Positions 1-9,776 are shown, counted from the first letter of the stretch. The stretch: DNA of 64,000 bases from Rhodococcus pseudokoreensis (GCF_017068395.1 NZ_CP070619.1:1302001-1366000); one strand, 5' to 3'. A program made the numbers and translations. The notes: generated from the letters alone by a model not told the origin.

Positions 1-805
1 GTTCTGCCCGGTGCACCGCCTCAGCCGAGGCCTTCTCCGCGTTCCGGGTGAACTGCCGCTCCTGCTCGGCGTGTTCGAGTTCGGCGCGCAGTTCCTCGAT
101 CCGGTGGTCGATGTCGGTCAGCGTGGATCGCGCCTGCCCGAGTTCGGTGTTCGCGTCGTCCAGCGCGCCGCGGATCTCGTCGGCCCCGGACGTGGCGTCC
201 GCCAGTTCCGCCTCGGCCTCCGCGCGGTCGGCGTCGAGATCACGCTCCTGCGATTTCTTCGCCTTCTTCGGCTTTTCGGGTTCGGACTTCGGCGGCTTCT
301 TCGCCGACTTTCCCTGGACGACGGTGAGTCCGGCGGGCCCGAAACCGCTGTAGCTCGCCGCCGTCACCACCCGGCCGCGTCGCACCTGCTCGGCGGTGTC
401 GGCGTCGGCGAGCGCGGCGTGCAGCGTCTGACCGACATCGCGCAGCGCGTCCTCGCCGACGGTCCGGCCCCGGTCGGCGGCGAGCTCGCCGGCCTTGCGC
501 GCCAACGCCCGCACGACCTGCTGGCGCTGCGTCGTCAGCCGCCGAAGGTCCGGGCCGGACAGGTGCCGCTGCGCATCGCGGAGGGCGTCGCCGAGGGCGA
601 GGAGCGCACCCACCTCGTCGGGCAGTTCGCGGGCGAGCAGGTTGACGAGCCAGCCGACGACCGTGGGCTTGCGCAGTTTCCCGATCTCGGTGGCCAGGGC
701 GCGGTCCTTGTTCTCCCGCGCCGCCGTCACCTGCGCGGTGCGCGCCTCGACGAACTCACCGGGGTCGAGGCCGTACAGTTCGTCGGCGACGTCGTCGAGG
801 GTCAC
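1..805 (-). CDS. Conserved actinobacterial hypothetical protein, C-terminus outside window
   Basis: This reading frame starts at a GTG (805-803) and runs off the window's left edge, so 268 codons are visible. The first ~90 residues form a compact domain with the segment KPTVVGWLVNLLAR. Next comes a segment with SGFGPAGLTVV, a Lys/Pro/Glu-rich linker (about residues 185-205), and a strongly charged Glu/Ala/Arg helix that looks like a coiled coil up to the edge. No enzyme motif is visible and I do not recognise a named family. It is transcribed in the same direction as dapC, from which it is separated by about 45 nt downstream. Confidence 0.7.
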   Translation of the reverse strand, partial: MTLDDVADELYGLDPGEFVEARTAQVTAARENKDRALATEIGKLRKPTVVGWLVNLLARELPDEVGALLALGDALRDAQRHLSGPDLRRLTTQRQQVVRALARKAGELAADRGRTVGEDALRDVGQTLHAALADADTAEQVRRGRVVTAASYSGFGPAGLTVVQGKSAKKPPKSEPEKPKKAKKSQERDLDADRAEAEAELADATSGADEIRGALDDANTELGQARSTLTDIDHRIEELRAELEHAEQERQFTRNAEKASAEAVHRAE

Positions 806-850
806 GGCACCATACTTTCACCGCGACCGTTCCGTCCGGGCCGACTCGGG

Positions 851-1951
851 TCAGGCCAGTCGTTCCGCTGCGGCCGCGATTCGTTCGTCGTCGGCCGTGA
901 GCGCGATCCGCACGTGGGTGCCGCCGCCGGGACCGTAGAACTCCCCCGGCGCCACGAGAATGCCCCGCTCCGCGAACCACTCGACGGTGTCCCGGCAGGC
1001 TTCGCCGCGGGTCGCCCACAGGTACAGCCCGGCCTCGGAATCGTCGACGGTGAATCCGGCGCCGCGCACCGCTGCGAGAAGGATCTCGCGGCGACGGCGG
1101 TACCGCTCACGCTGCTCGTTCTCGTGGTCGTCGTCGCTGAGCGCGGCGGTCATCGCCGACTGGATCGGCAACGGCACCATCATGCCCGCGTGCTTGCGGA
1201 CCTCGAGGAGTTCGGCGACCAACGCCGGGTCACCGGTGACGAAGCCCGCGCGGTAGCTCGCGAGGTTGGACGTCTTCGACAGCGAATGCACCGCGAGGAG
1301 ACCCGTGAGATCGCCGTCGTTCACCCGCTCGTCGAGGATGGAGAGAGCTTCCCCTTCCCAGGTCAACCCCAGGTAGCACTCGTCGGACGCCACGATGGCG
1401 CCCCGGCTGCGCGCCCAGTCGACCACCTTGCGCAGATGCTCGAGGCCGAGCACCTTGCCGGTGGGATTGGACGGCGAGTTCACGAAGATCAGCGACGCAC
1501 CCTCGGGGCCGAGCCGGTTCAGGCCGTCGGCGCGGATCACCCGCGCACCCGCGAGGAGCGCACCCACCTCGTAGGTGGGGTACGCCAGCTCCGGAATGAC
1601 CACGAGGTCGTCGGCGCCGAGCCCGAGAAGGCGTGGCAGCCAGGCGATGAGCTCCTTCGTGCCGATCGCGGGCAGCACCGCCGCCGGATCGATGCCGGTG
1701 ATTCCGTAGCGGCGGCGCAGCGCCTCGACCGCGGCGGTGCGGAGTTCGTCCGTGCCGTGCGTCGTCGGATATCCCGGAACCGCAGCGACCGCGGTCAGCG
1801 CCTCCTGGATGATCGGGGCCACCGGATCGACCGGGGTTCCCACCGACAGGTTGACGATGCCACCCGGGTGGGCGAAGGCCTTCGCCTTCGCCGACTCGAG
1901 CGAGTCCCACGGAAAGTCGGGAAGTGCTGCGGCTACCGGGATACGAGGCAC
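851..1951 (-). CDS. dapC: Succinyldiaminopimelate aminotransferase, fold type I PLP enzyme
   Basis: This 366-residue class I/II aminotransferase would convert N-succinyl-2-amino-6-ketopimelate to N-succinyl-diaminopimelate, using glutamate, in the lysine/meso-DAP pathway of the cytosol. Visible motifs are NSPSNPTG (158-165), DECY (190-193), the PLP lysine in SLSKTSN (K226) and a C-terminal arginine segment GGTHVRIAL. The start is taken as GTG 1951-1949, immediately after the ferredoxin stop codon, because homologous sequence begins there; the open frame extends 45 codons further into the ferredoxin gene. Ferredoxin followed by dapC is the M. tuberculosis Rv1177-Rv1178 order, and the near-zero spacing suggests co-transcription. 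Substrate specificity is inferred from context. Confidence 0.88.
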   Translation of the reverse strand: MPRIPVAAALPDFPWDSLESAKAKAFAHPGGIVNLSVGTPVDPVAPIIQEALTAVAAVPGYPTTHGTDELRTAAVEALRRRYGITGIDPAAVLPAIGTKELIAWLPRLLGLGADDLVVIPELAYPTYEVGALLAGARVIRADGLNRLGPEGASLIFVNSPSNPTGKVLGLEHLRKVVDWARSRGAIVASDECYLGLTWEGEALSILDERVNDGDLTGLLAVHSLSKTSNLASYRAGFVTGDPALVAELLEVRKHAGMMVPLPIQSAMTAALSDDDHENEQRERYRRRREILLAAVRGAGFTVDDSEAGLYLWATRGEACRDTVEWFAERGILVAPGEFYGPGGGTHVRIALTADDERIAAAAERLA

Positions 1952-1953
1952 AT

Positions 1954-2277
1954 CTAGTCCTCGCCCATGGGGGGCAGCGCCTTGATGAACGGCGGGTCGT
2001 AGTCGACCTTGCCCAGTTTCGCCGCTCCGCCTGGGGAACCGAGATCGTCGAAGAAGTCGACGTTCGCGGCGATGTAGCCGTTCCACTGGTCCGGGACGTC
2101 GTCTTCGTAGAAGATGGCTTCGACGGGGCAGACGGGTTCACAGGCGCCGCAGTCCACACATTCGTCCGGATGGATGTAGAGCATCCGCCCGCCCTCGTAG
2201 ATGCAGTCGACAGGGCATTCCTCGATACACGCCTTGTCCAGCACATCCACGCACGGTTCAGCAATCGTGTAGGGCAC
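1954..2277 (-). CDS. fdxA: Seven-iron ferredoxin (3Fe-4S plus 4Fe-4S)
   Basis: This 107-residue ferredoxin is a soluble one-electron carrier. Cysteines fall at 9, 17, 21, 25, 40, 43, 46 and 50. This matches the 7Fe pattern: C9, C17 and C50 for the 3Fe-4S cluster, and C21, C40, C43 and C46 for the 4Fe-4S cluster, leaving C25 free. The C-terminal tail of about 55 residues is typical of actinobacterial FdxA/FdxC. The GTG start at 2277 has a purine-rich ribosome site (GGGAGAG) a few bases upstream. It ends 2 nt before dapC. Its redox partner cannot be read from the sequence; cytochrome P450s or F420-linked enzymes are possible. Confidence 0.93.
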   Translation of the reverse strand: MPYTIAEPCVDVLDKACIEECPVDCIYEGGRMLYIHPDECVDCGACEPVCPVEAIFYEDDVPDQWNGYIAANVDFFDDLGSPGGAAKLGKVDYDPPFIKALPPMGED

Positions 2278-2385
2278 TGCCGCTCTCCCTGCCTTTCTGA
2301 CACGAGTAAGCACGAGGTACGGGCCGCTTGTACCTCGCGGAAGAAACTATTATCGCCTGCCCGGCGGACCCCTCTGCGGTGAGGG

Positions 2386-3156
2386 TTACCTGACCCGGCG
2401 GATCGTCGCGGGCACCGGCGCCCGGTCCGCGATCCGTTTTTCGGCCTGTTTTACGGCTCTCACCAGCGCGCCCCGTTCGCCGAGATACCCGGCCACCACA
2501 CCGACCACCGGGATGTTCCCCAGCAGCGCGTAGGTCCCGCCCGGTTGCGGGCGCTTGTCGAGTTCGTCACTGAGCGCCCGCACCGTGCCCGCGGTACGCC
2601 ACAGCGCGCCGATCAGTCCGAACGGGCGCCACACCGAGACACCGTCCGCCGAACCGGATGGCGGGGTCGCGCCGGCGAGCACCGCGGACGCGTCCGTCTC
2701 GCGACGGCAGAGCACGGACGCCAGCAGGTCCACCTGCGCGGACCGGCCGGTGACACCGTGTTCCCGGGCCACCGCGACGAGAACGACGGCCTGGTTGGCG
2801 AACCCGAGCACGTCCTGGATCGGGAGCCGGTTGAGGAGCACACCGAACATGCCCGGGGACGCGACCGCGATCGTGTTCAGCGCGCCGATCCGCGTCACCC
2901 ACCACCGTGCCCGCTCGTCGTCGCTCGCCTTCTCCCACGACGCCGTTCCCGGGAACCGCACGGTGTCGAGCACCCACGCGATGCCGTCGAGCAGCGCCTC
3001 CGCGGCGCCCCGTTCCTCCGCTGTCGGGGCGAACGTCCGGCCCTTGATACCGAACGGATCCGTGAGGGCCAGATCGAGCACGGGGTTGATGCCCCGCGCG
3101 GCGCGATCCAGGATGGCGACGACCGTGTCGTCGCCCAGCCGAAGCGTCTCGCTCAT
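2386..3156 (-). CDS. Hypothetical protein translationally coupled to fbiC
   Basis: This protein has 256 residues and no family I recognise. It is a mostly helical, Ala/Val/Leu-rich sequence with moderately hydrophobic stretches around residues 120-140 ([12 protein letters not shown]) and 215-240 ([17 protein letters not shown]). There is no signal peptide and no clear transmembrane helix. A single Cys (VLCRRET) is present and no metal-site pattern is visible. The ATG overlaps the fbiC stop codon in an ATGA arrangement (3153-3156), so the two genes are very likely translated from one message. A role linked to F420/Fo is only an inference from this coupling. Confidence 0.75.
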   Translation of the reverse strand: MSETLRLGDDTVVAILDRAARGINPVLDLALTDPFGIKGRTFAPTAEERGAAEALLDGIAWVLDTVRFPGTASWEKASDDERARWWVTRIGALNTIAVASPGMFGVLLNRLPIQDVLGFANQAVVLVAVAREHGVTGRSAQVDLLASVLCRRETDASAVLAGATPPSGSADGVSVWRPFGLIGALWRTAGTVRALSDELDKRPQPGGTYALLGNIPVVGVVAGYLGERGALVRAVKQAEKRIADRAPVPATIRRVR

Positions 3157-5780
3157 GCGGCCGGCGACCGTCCTTCGCGTCGGGCGTGTGTGGTGGTGCG
3201 TTCGCGGGCCGGGCGGCCGATGCCCTCGGCGATGGCCCGCAGTTCCTCGACCGTCTTCTCCGATCCGTGCTCGGAACCCGCCATCCGGGAGATGGTCTCC
3301 TCCATCAACGTGCCCCCGAGATCGTTCGCCCCACCCTGCAACATCACCTGGGTCCCGGTCACCCCCAACTTCACCCAGCTGGTCTGGATGTTCGGGATCC
3401 GCCCGTGCAGCATGATCCGCGCCAGGGCGTGCACCGCCCGATTGTCGCGGTTGGTCGGGCCCGGCCGCGACGCCCCCGCCAGATACAGCGGCGCACTCTG
3501 ATGCACGAACGGCAACGGCACGAACTCGGTGAACCCACCCGTGCGGTCCTGGATCCCGGACAGCACCCGCAGATGCCCCACCCAGTGCTTCGGGTTGTCG
3601 ACGTGCCCGTACATCATCGTCGAACTCGACCGCAGCCCCACCTCGTGCGCCGTGGTCACCACCTCCACCCAGGTGGCGGTCGGCAACTTCCCCTTCGTCA
3701 GCACCCACCGCACCTCGTCGTCGAGGATCTCCGCCGCCGTCCCGGGAATGGTGTCCAGACCCGCCTCCCGCAGCTCCGTCAACCAGTCCCGGATGCTCTG
3801 CCCACCCCGCGAGGCACCGTTGACGATCTCCATCGGCGAGAACGCGTGCACGTGCATCGACGGGACCCGCTTCTTCACCGCCCGCACCAGATCCGCGTAC
3901 CCGGTCACCGGCAACTCCGGGTCGATACCGCCCTGCATGCACACCTCCGTCGCTCCCGCGACGTGCGCCTCCCACGCCCGGTCCGCGACCTCGTCGGTGG
4001 ACAGGGTGAACGCGTCCGCGTCGCCCTTGCGCTGCGCGAACGCACAGAACCGGCACCCGGTGTAGCAGATGTTGGTGAAGTTGATGTTCCGGTTCACCAC
4101 ATACGTGACCTCGTCCCCGACCGCATCCTTGCGCAGGGCATCGGCCAACGCGACCACCGCCTCGAGTCCCGCCCCGTCCGCGGTCGCCAACGCCAGATAC
4201 TCGTCGTCCGACAGCCCCGCCGGGTCGCGTTCGGCGCTGCGCAACGCCGCCAGCACGTCGGTATCCACCCGGACCGGGCCGGACAACTCGAGCACCTGCT
4301 CCCGGACGGTCTCCCAGTCCCCGAACGCGCTGCCCAGGTCGCTGCGGGTGTCGGTGTTGCGGCCGGCGGTGTCGATCTCGGTGTTCAGGTCCACCCGCCC
4401 CGCCGATTCCCACGACTCGTCCGGCTCCTGCCACGGCAACCCGACCGGCTTCGTGTCGAGCTTCGCGAGCCCGGTCTGCGGGTCGGAGAGGGCGTGCACG
4501 TGCCCGGTGATCCGCGGATCGATCCACGGCGCCCCGGCGAGCACGAACTGCGGCTGCGCCGCGGTGCGTTCGGTGAGTTCGAACCCGGCGGCCGCGGTGA
4601 TCTCGGCCAGGGTGTCCAGGTTCGGCCACGGACGCTCCGGGTTCACATGGTCCGGGGTCAGCGGCGACACCCCACCCCAGTCGTCGACGCCCGCCGCCAG
4701 CAGCGCGGCGCATTCGGTGGTCGACACCAGATTCGGCGGCGACTGGATCCGCATCCCCGGGCCCAGCAGCAACCGGGACACCGCGATGGTCGCGGTGAAC
4801 TCCGCGAGACCGGCGTCGGGGGTATCGCGCATCGCGGTGTCCGGCTTGGCCAGGAAGTTCTGCACGATCACCTCCTGGACGTGCCCGAACGCCTTGTGCG
4901 ACTTCCGGATCGCCATGATCGACTCGGCCCGCTCCCGGACGGTCTCGCCGATGCCCACCAGAATCCCGGTGGTGAACGGCACACTGAGCCGGCCGGCGTC
5001 GGTGAGGGTGCGCAACCGCACCGCCGGATCCTTGTCCGGGCTGCCGTAATGGCATTCGCCCTTGTCGGTGAACAACCGGGTCGAGGTGGTCTCGAGCATC
5101 ATCCCCATCGACGGGGCCACCGGCTTGAGCCGGGAGATCTCCTCCCAGCTCATCACGCCCGGGTTCAGGTGCGGCAGCAGCCCGGTCTCCTCGAGCACCC
5201 GGATCGACATCGCCCGCAGGTAGTCCAGCGTCGAGTCGTAGCCTCGCTCGTCGAGCCACTGCTTGGCCTCCGGCCACCGATCCTCCGGCCGGTCACCGAG
5301 CGTGAACAGGGCTTCCTTGCAGCCCAATTCGGCGCCCTGCCGGGCGATCTCGAGGACCTCGTCCGGTTCCAGATACGCCCCGCGCCCCTCGGCCCGCAAC
5401 TTGCCCGGCACCGTCACGAACGTGCAGTAATGGCACTTGTCCCGGCACAACCGGGTCAACGGGATGAACACCTTCCGCGAATACGTGACCGCCCTCGGCC
5501 GACCCGCCGCCAGCAACCCGGCATCGCGCACCTTCGCCGCCGACGAACACAGATCCACCAGATCCTCGCCGCGGGCCTGCAACAACACCGTCGCCTCGTC
5601 CACGTTCAACGTGGCACCGTCCCGGGCACGTCGCAACACCCGCCGCATCGCGGACGCGGACGGTGCCGCTTCCTGCGCCGATGCGCCGGACGGGGGTGCC
5701 GCCGGAACACCCGGCATGGGAAGCATCGTGGGCCGGCCGGACTCTTCACCTGAATGGGTCACCCAGCGATCATGCGCCAT
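3153..5780 (-). CDS. fbiC: FO synthase, bifunctional CofG-CofH radical SAM enzyme
   Basis: FbiC makes FO, the deazaflavin chromophore of coenzyme F420, from tyrosine and 5-amino-6-ribitylaminouracil. At 875 residues it is close to the mycobacterial enzyme (about 856). There are two radical SAM modules. The CofG half has CRDKCHYC (C112, C116, C119). The CofH half has CYTGCRFC (C572, C576, C579), preceded by the linker around residues 440-500. Clear homology begins near residue 45 ([11 protein letters not shown]), so the true start could be an internal Met at residue 19 or 22; no upstream codon has a convincing ribosome site. It overlaps the next gene by 4 nt. The small acidic gene lies 45 nt upstream on the same strand. 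Confidence 0.95.
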   Translation of the reverse strand: MAHDRWVTHSGEESGRPTMLPMPGVPAAPPSGASAQEAAPSASAMRRVLRRARDGATLNVDEATVLLQARGEDLVDLCSSAAKVRDAGLLAAGRPRAVTYSRKVFIPLTRLCRDKCHYCTFVTVPGKLRAEGRGAYLEPDEVLEIARQGAELGCKEALFTLGDRPEDRWPEAKQWLDERGYDSTLDYLRAMSIRVLEETGLLPHLNPGVMSWEEISRLKPVAPSMGMMLETTSTRLFTDKGECHYGSPDKDPAVRLRTLTDAGRLSVPFTTGILVGIGETVRERAESIMAIRKSHKAFGHVQEVIVQNFLAKPDTAMRDTPDAGLAEFTATIAVSRLLLGPGMRIQSPPNLVSTTECAALLAAGVDDWGGVSPLTPDHVNPERPWPNLDTLAEITAAAGFELTERTAAQPQFVLAGAPWIDPRITGHVHALSDPQTGLAKLDTKPVGLPWQEPDESWESAGRVDLNTEIDTAGRNTDTRSDLGSAFGDWETVREQVLELSGPVRVDTDVLAALRSAERDPAGLSDDEYLALATADGAGLEAVVALADALRKDAVGDEVTYVVNRNINFTNICYTGCRFCAFAQRKGDADAFTLSTDEVADRAWEAHVAGATEVCMQGGIDPELPVTGYADLVRAVKKRVPSMHVHAFSPMEIVNGASRGGQSIRDWLTELREAGLDTIPGTAAEILDDEVRWVLTKGKLPTATWVEVVTTAHEVGLRSSSTMMYGHVDNPKHWVGHLRVLSGIQDRTGGFTEFVPLPFVHQSAPLYLAGASRPGPTNRDNRAVHALARIMLHGRIPNIQTSWVKLGVTGTQVMLQGGANDLGGTLMEETISRMAGSEHGSEKTVEELRAIAEGIGRPARERTTTHARREGRSPAA

Positions 5781-5825
5781 CGACGACGAGCCGTGCCACC
5801 CAGACTCCGTGAGCGGCGGGGATCG

Positions 5826-6011
5826 CTACCCGCGCGGGTAGTCCTCGTCGACCGGAACCGCCCGGCTCTGCTCGGCGGCGTCCGCCTCGTTCACCTCCAG
5901 CGAAGACACTTCTTCGACCTCGTCGGAGTTGTCGTCGTCGACGGCGATCTCCTGCTCGAGCCGGTCCGCCTCGGGAACCTCCGGAGAATCGGCCGCATCG
6001 AATGACGTCAT
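5826..6011 (-). CDS. Small acidic hypothetical protein
   Basis: This 61-residue protein is very rich in Asp and Glu, with runs such as VDDDNSDEVEEVSSLEV, and ends in VPVDEDYPRG. It has no Cys, no hydrophobic segment and looks intrinsically disordered. The start is well supported: the ATG at 6011 follows AAGGAG at good spacing. It sits 45 nt upstream of fbiC on the same strand, so it may be the first gene of the fbiC transcript. It is divergent from the PH-domain pair, with an 82-nt promoter region between them. I do not recognise a function. Confidence 0.75.
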   Translation of the reverse strand: MTSFDAADSPEVPEADRLEQEIAVDDDNSDEVEEVSSLEVNEADAAEQSRAVPVDEDYPRG

Positions 6012-6093
6012 GTCTGCGCTCCTTTCGCTTCGGGGGTCCTCCCACCATAGGTCCGTTCTCGACAGAATGGCGGGGCACGGCCAAAGTAGGGGC

Positions 6094-6594
6094 ATGAGTG
6101 TGCCCACCACCGTCACCATGGCGGAGCCGCTGTGGCGGCCCAGCCCCAAGGCCAAGCAGCTGTGGGCAATCAACGCCGCCCTCCTCTGGTTTCCCGTCTT
6201 CGTCGTGCAGGTCGTCGCGCTCGTCTTCCACTGGTGGCCCGTGTGGGTGCATCTCACGGTCCTCGCGATCACCGTCGTGCTCGCGATCGTCCACGTCGCC
6301 GTCGTCCCGCTCTGGCGGTACCGGGTGCATCGGTGGGAGATCAGCGACACCGCGGTCTACACGCGCAGCGGCTGGTTCACCCAGGAACGGCGCATCGCGC
6401 CCATCTCCCGCATCCAGACCGTCGACACCGAACGCGGACCGATCGACCGCATGCTGGGGCTCGCGACCGTCACCGTCACGACGGCGTCGTCCGCCGGTGC
6501 CGTCAAGATCGCCGCCCTCGATCAGGACACCGCCGACCGCACCGTCGCGCGGCTCACCGAGATCGCCGGCACCAATGTCGGTGACGCCACATGA
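6094..6594 (+). CDS. Membrane protein with one bacterial PH domain (YdbS-like)
   Basis: This is a 166-residue protein of the bacterial PH domain (DUF304) family. Two transmembrane helices lie at about residues 22-46 and 50-72, followed by a cytoplasmic PH-like module with the family signature YTRSGWFTQERRIAPISRIQ and DRMLGLATVTVTT. The ATG at 6094 follows a GTAGGGG ribosome site. Its stop overlaps the start of the next gene (ATGA). The pair matches the Bacillus subtilis ydbS-ydbT arrangement of one short and one long DUF304 protein, where the pair is reported to be involved in tolerance to antimicrobial peptides. The role here is inferred. Confidence 0.85.
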   Translation: MSVPTTVTMAEPLWRPSPKAKQLWAINAALLWFPVFVVQVVALVFHWWPVWVHLTVLAITVVLAIVHVAVVPLWRYRVHRWEISDTAVYTRSGWFTQERRIAPISRIQTVDTERGPIDRMLGLATVTVTTASSAGAVKIAALDQDTADRTVARLTEIAGTNVGDAT

Positions 6595-8132
6595 GTGCGG
6601 CACCGGAACCGGGCGTCGCACCGCCCATCGCGCAGGGCGAGGCCGCGGTCGCCGCGGAGGAGGAGCAGCCCTGGTTGCGCCTGGACCGCCGGATGCTGCT
6701 GGTCCACCCCGTCAACGAGATCGTCAAACTCCTGCCGGTGTTGCTGATTTCGCTGGTGATCGGCACCCAGAGCGGCAACCACGTGTGGAGTCTCGTCGCC
6801 ATCGTCGTGTTCGTGGTGTTCGGTGTCTCGCGCTGGTTCACGACGAGTTACCGCATCGGCCCGGTCCACGTGCAACTGCGGCAGGGCCTGTTCAACAAAC
6901 GCCTGCTGTCCGTACCGCGCAACCGGATCCGCTCCGTCGACGTGGAGGCAGGGGTGCTGCATCGGCTGCTCGGGCTCTCGATCGTGCGCATCGGCACCGG
7001 CCGGCAGGTGGGGTCCACACCGGACGCCGCGAAGTTCGAACTCAACGCCCTCTCCACCGGGCTGGTTCCCGACTTGCGCGCCGCACTCCTCGCCCGTCAG
7101 CCCTCCCCCGAGGTCGAGCACACCGCGGTCACGCAGGAACCCGCGGTGACCGAGATCGGCCACTGGACTCCGGCGTGGGTGCGCTACGCCCCGTTCTCGG
7201 TGACCGGGGTGGTGACCATCGCGGCGATCGTCGGACTCGCGTTCCAGTACGGAATCGGGGCGAAGATCGCCCGCTCGTCGACCGTGGCCGAGGGGATCGA
7301 ATCCGCGGAGCGCGTCGGGATCGCCGTGGCGGTCGTCGTGGGCATCGTCGTCCTCTTGATCGTCGCCAGCGGCCTCGCGTGCGTCCGGTACCTGCTGACG
7401 TACGGCAACATGACGCTGACGGACAACGGCCGCACCCTGCACGTCAGTCACGGCCTGCTGAAGACCCGCCAGACCACCCTCGATCGCGCCCGGCTCCGCG
7501 GTACGACGCTCACGGAGCCGCTGCTGCTGCGGCTCGCGGGCGGCGCCCGGCTGGATGCCGTGATGACCGGTGTCAGCGCCGAGAGGCGCGAGTCCTCGCT
7601 GCTGCTCCCCCAGGCGCCGCGCGCGGAGGCGGAGCGGGTGATGGCCACCGTGATCGGCGACCACCGCCAGGCCGCGGTCCCGCTCACCCCGCACGGGCCG
7701 GTTGCGCAGCGTCGGCGCTACACCCGGGCCCTGATCCCCACGGAGATCGCGCTCGCCGCCGCCCTCGTGTTCCTGATCCTCGGCCGGCCCGTGTTCTGGG
7801 TGGTGTGGGCCGGGATCGTGGTGCTCGCCGTCGGCGGCGTGGCGCTGGCGTGGGATCGGTACCGCGGTCTCGGTCACGCGGTGCTGCCCGGGTGGCTGAT
7901 CACCCGCAGCGGCTCTCTCGACCGCTCCCGGGACAGTCTCGAGGCCGACGGCATCATCGGGTGGACCGTCCGCCAGACGTTCTTCCAGCGGCGGGCGGGG
8001 GTGGCGACCGTCATCGCCGCGACCCCCGCCGGCACCGGAAAATACCTGGTGATCGATCTGCCTGCCGATCAGGCGTGGTCGCTCATCGAGTCGGTGACGC
8101 CCGGCGGAGGTGACGTGTGGGCGCGGCGCTGA
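6591..8132 (+). CDS. Membrane protein with three bacterial PH domains (YdbT-like)
   Basis: This 513-residue protein repeats the DUF304 unit three times, each preceded by a pair of hydrophobic helices (about residues 40-80, 195-265 and 355-400). Recurring PH signatures are LRQGLFNKRLLSVPRNRIRS, VSHGLLKTRQTTLDRARLRG and ITRSGSLDRSRDSLEADGI. The start overlaps the end of the preceding PH gene by 4 nt, and its end overlaps the udgB start by 16 nt, so the three genes probably form one transcript. It is a cell-membrane protein; no enzymatic residues are evident. Confidence 0.87.
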   Translation: MSAAPEPGVAPPIAQGEAAVAAEEEQPWLRLDRRMLLVHPVNEIVKLLPVLLISLVIGTQSGNHVWSLVAIVVFVVFGVSRWFTTSYRIGPVHVQLRQGLFNKRLLSVPRNRIRSVDVEAGVLHRLLGLSIVRIGTGRQVGSTPDAAKFELNALSTGLVPDLRAALLARQPSPEVEHTAVTQEPAVTEIGHWTPAWVRYAPFSVTGVVTIAAIVGLAFQYGIGAKIARSSTVAEGIESAERVGIAVAVVVGIVVLLIVASGLACVRYLLTYGNMTLTDNGRTLHVSHGLLKTRQTTLDRARLRGTTLTEPLLLRLAGGARLDAVMTGVSAERRESSLLLPQAPRAEAERVMATVIGDHRQAAVPLTPHGPVAQRRRYTRALIPTEIALAAALVFLILGRPVFWVVWAGIVVLAVGGVALAWDRYRGLGHAVLPGWLITRSGSLDRSRDSLEADGIIGWTVRQTFFQRRAGVATVIAATPAGTGKYLVIDLPADQAWSLIESVTPGGGDVWARR

Positions 8133-8830
8133 CCGACATCGCCGGTCTCGACGCCCACCTCGTCGACTGCCGGGCGTGCCCCCGCCTCGTCGAGTGGCGG
8201 GAGAGGGTCGCACGCGAGAAGCGCGCGTCGTTTCGCAACGAAACTTATTGGGGCCGTCCGGTTCCCGGATTCGGCCCGGCCGACGCGTCCCTGCTGATCG
8301 TCGGTCTCGCGCCCGCCGCGCACGGCGCGAACCGGACCGGGCGCATGTTCACCGGCGACCGCAGCGGCGACTTCCTCTACGCCGCCCTCCACGCCGTGGG
8401 TCTCGCGAGCCAGCCGACGGCCACCCGCATCGGCGACGGACTCGAACTGTTCGGCGTCCGGATCACGTCCCCGGTGCACTGCGCGCCGCCCGCGAACAAG
8501 CCCACCCCGGCGGAACGCGACAACTGCCGGCACTGGCTCGACGCCGAACTGCGCATCCTGCAACCCGGCCTGCGGTCGGTGATCGTGCTCGGCGGGTTCG
8601 GCTGGCAGTCGCTGCTCCCGGTCCTCGACGACGCCGGCTGGGCCGTTCCCCGGCCGCGGCCCAAGTTCGGGCACGGCGCGCACGTCGAACTGGCCGGCGC
8701 CGAACATCCCCTGCACCTGTTCGGGTGCTACCACGTCAGCCAGCAGAACACGTTCACCGGCCGGCTGACCCCCGCCATGCTCGAGTCGGTGCTCTCCGAC
8801 GCCGCCCGCGTGGCCGGGCTGCTCGACTGA
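8117..8830 (+). CDS. udgB: Family 5 uracil-DNA glycosylase with 4Fe-4S cluster
   Basis: This 237-residue enzyme removes uracil and some deaminated purines from DNA as the first step of base excision repair. The family 5 signatures are clear: motif 1 GLAPAAHGANRTG (63-75) lacks the usual catalytic Asp/Asn of other UDG families, and motif 2 is HVSQQNTFTG (206-215). Cysteines 18, 21, 122 and 137 match the iron-sulfur ligands. The GTG start at 8117 lies inside the end of the PH-domain gene. Base-excision repair of deaminated bases is especially relevant in GC-rich genomes. Confidence 0.94.
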   Translation: MGAALTDIAGLDAHLVDCRACPRLVEWRERVAREKRASFRNETYWGRPVPGFGPADASLLIVGLAPAAHGANRTGRMFTGDRSGDFLYAALHAVGLASQPTATRIGDGLELFGVRITSPVHCAPPANKPTPAERDNCRHWLDAELRILQPGLRSVIVLGGFGWQSLLPVLDDAGWAVPRPRPKFGHGAHVELAGAEHPLHLFGCYHVSQQNTFTGRLTPAMLESVLSDAARVAGLLD

Positions 8831-8837
8831 TTCCGGG

Positions 8838-8854
8838 CGCCCGACCGCCGGGCG
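8838..8854. terminator. Weak hairpin between convergent udgB and HemD-like gene
   Basis: Arms CGCCCG and CGGGCG form a perfect 6-bp stem with a 5-nt loop, 8 nt after the udgB stop and in the 64-nt gap before the convergent HemD-like gene. There is no T tract. It may act as a bidirectional terminator. Confidence 0.3.
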
Positions 8855-8894
8855 AACGGTACATCCGACGCGTCAGAAGCGCCGAAAGCGCCGT

Positions 8895-9737
8895 TCACCC
8901 CGCATGACGCCGCTTCGGAAGTTCCTCGATGATGTATTTCGCCATGCTCCCGAGCCGGGGTCGGGCGGGTTGCATGGTGTCCACCCCGAGGACGGTGAGC
9001 GGCGAGGCCGTCACGGATCCGACGCAGACGGGTGCGACCGGACCGTGGAATGCCTGCAGGAGGGCCTCGACGCGGTCGGTGTCCTTCGCGGTGCTGAGCA
9101 GCGAGGACACGGCGGGTGCACTGGTGAAGGTGACGGCGTCGACCTCGGCGCGGACGATTCGGTCGAGCAGCGTCAGCAGTGGCTGCTGGTTCTCGGGCCG
9201 GATCCACCGGTACACCGACACGGCCGTCGTCTCGGCCCCGGCGCCGGCGAGGGAGACGCTCAGGTCGGTCATCGGTTCCCATTCGGTGATGGTGCCGTGC
9301 AACTGGACCGCGACGCGCAGTCCGCGCACGCCCTGGGCCACGAGGTGTTCGTGCACTTCCTCGGATGACTCGGTGTCGGGCGACCACTCCTCGCGCAGGC
9401 CTGCGCCGCGGACGGCGCCCTTCGCCTTGGGGCCGCGGGTGATGATCCGCGCCGACTGCAGGGCGGTGAGCAGCGCGTCCTCCTCGTCCCAGGCCCGTGC
9501 CGCGTCCAGCCAGCCCCGGAATCCGACGGCGGTGCTGACGACGAGGAGGTCCGGCGGCGACGCGATGATGCCGGCGGTGCGGGCGCGCAGATCGGAGTCG
9601 TCGACGAGCGGAAGCACGTGGATGGCCGGGGTGTGGACGATGGCGGCGCCGTGCCGTTCGAGCAGCGTGATGAACTCGGCGGCCCGCCGTTCGGCGGTGA
9701 CGGCGATGGTCAGTCCGGACAGTTCGTCGTTCGACAT
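8895..9737 (-). CDS. Uroporphyrinogen-III synthase (HemD) domain protein
   Basis: This 280-residue protein has the two-lobed HemD fold signature: an N-terminal LTIAVTAERRAAEFITLLERHG, then VDAVTFTSAPAVSSLL and a C-terminal VCVGSVTASPLTVLGV segment. HemD cyclises hydroxymethylbilane to uroporphyrinogen III in tetrapyrrole synthesis. Some actinobacterial members (for example Rv0260c) carry an additional C-terminal DNA-binding domain and may be regulators; that domain is absent here. The gene stands alone rather than in a hem cluster, so it may be a paralogue and not the main heme enzyme. The start is ATG 9737, 39 nt from the divergent VOC gene. Confidence 0.75.
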   Translation of the reverse strand: MSNDELSGLTIAVTAERRAAEFITLLERHGAAIVHTPAIHVLPLVDDSDLRARTAGIIASPPDLLVVSTAVGFRGWLDAARAWDEEDALLTALQSARIITRGPKAKGAVRGAGLREEWSPDTESSEEVHEHLVAQGVRGLRVAVQLHGTITEWEPMTDLSVSLAGAGAETTAVSVYRWIRPENQQPLLTLLDRIVRAEVDAVTFTSAPAVSSLLSTAKDTDRVEALLQAFHGPVAPVCVGSVTASPLTVLGVDTMQPARPRLGSMAKYIIEELPKRRHAG

Positions 9738-9764
9738 TCTCTCAGTGTGACGGACGAATCGCAC

Positions 9765-9770
9765 TAGGCT
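9765..9770 (+). promoter_or_regulatory. Candidate -10 element for a leaderless VOC transcript
   Basis: TAGGCT ends 6 nt before the VOC ATG (9777). That spacing puts the expected transcription start on or next to the start codon, and there is no Shine-Dalgarno sequence, as is common for leaderless genes in actinobacteria. Confidence 0.45.
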
Positions 9771-9776
9771 GCCCAC

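Noticed and set aside
3186..5753. 855-codon open frame on the plus strand opposite fbiC
   Set aside because: Its product is His/Arg/Pro-rich without any family motif. fbiC on the other strand has full radical SAM motifs. Long antisense frames are expected in high-GC DNA.
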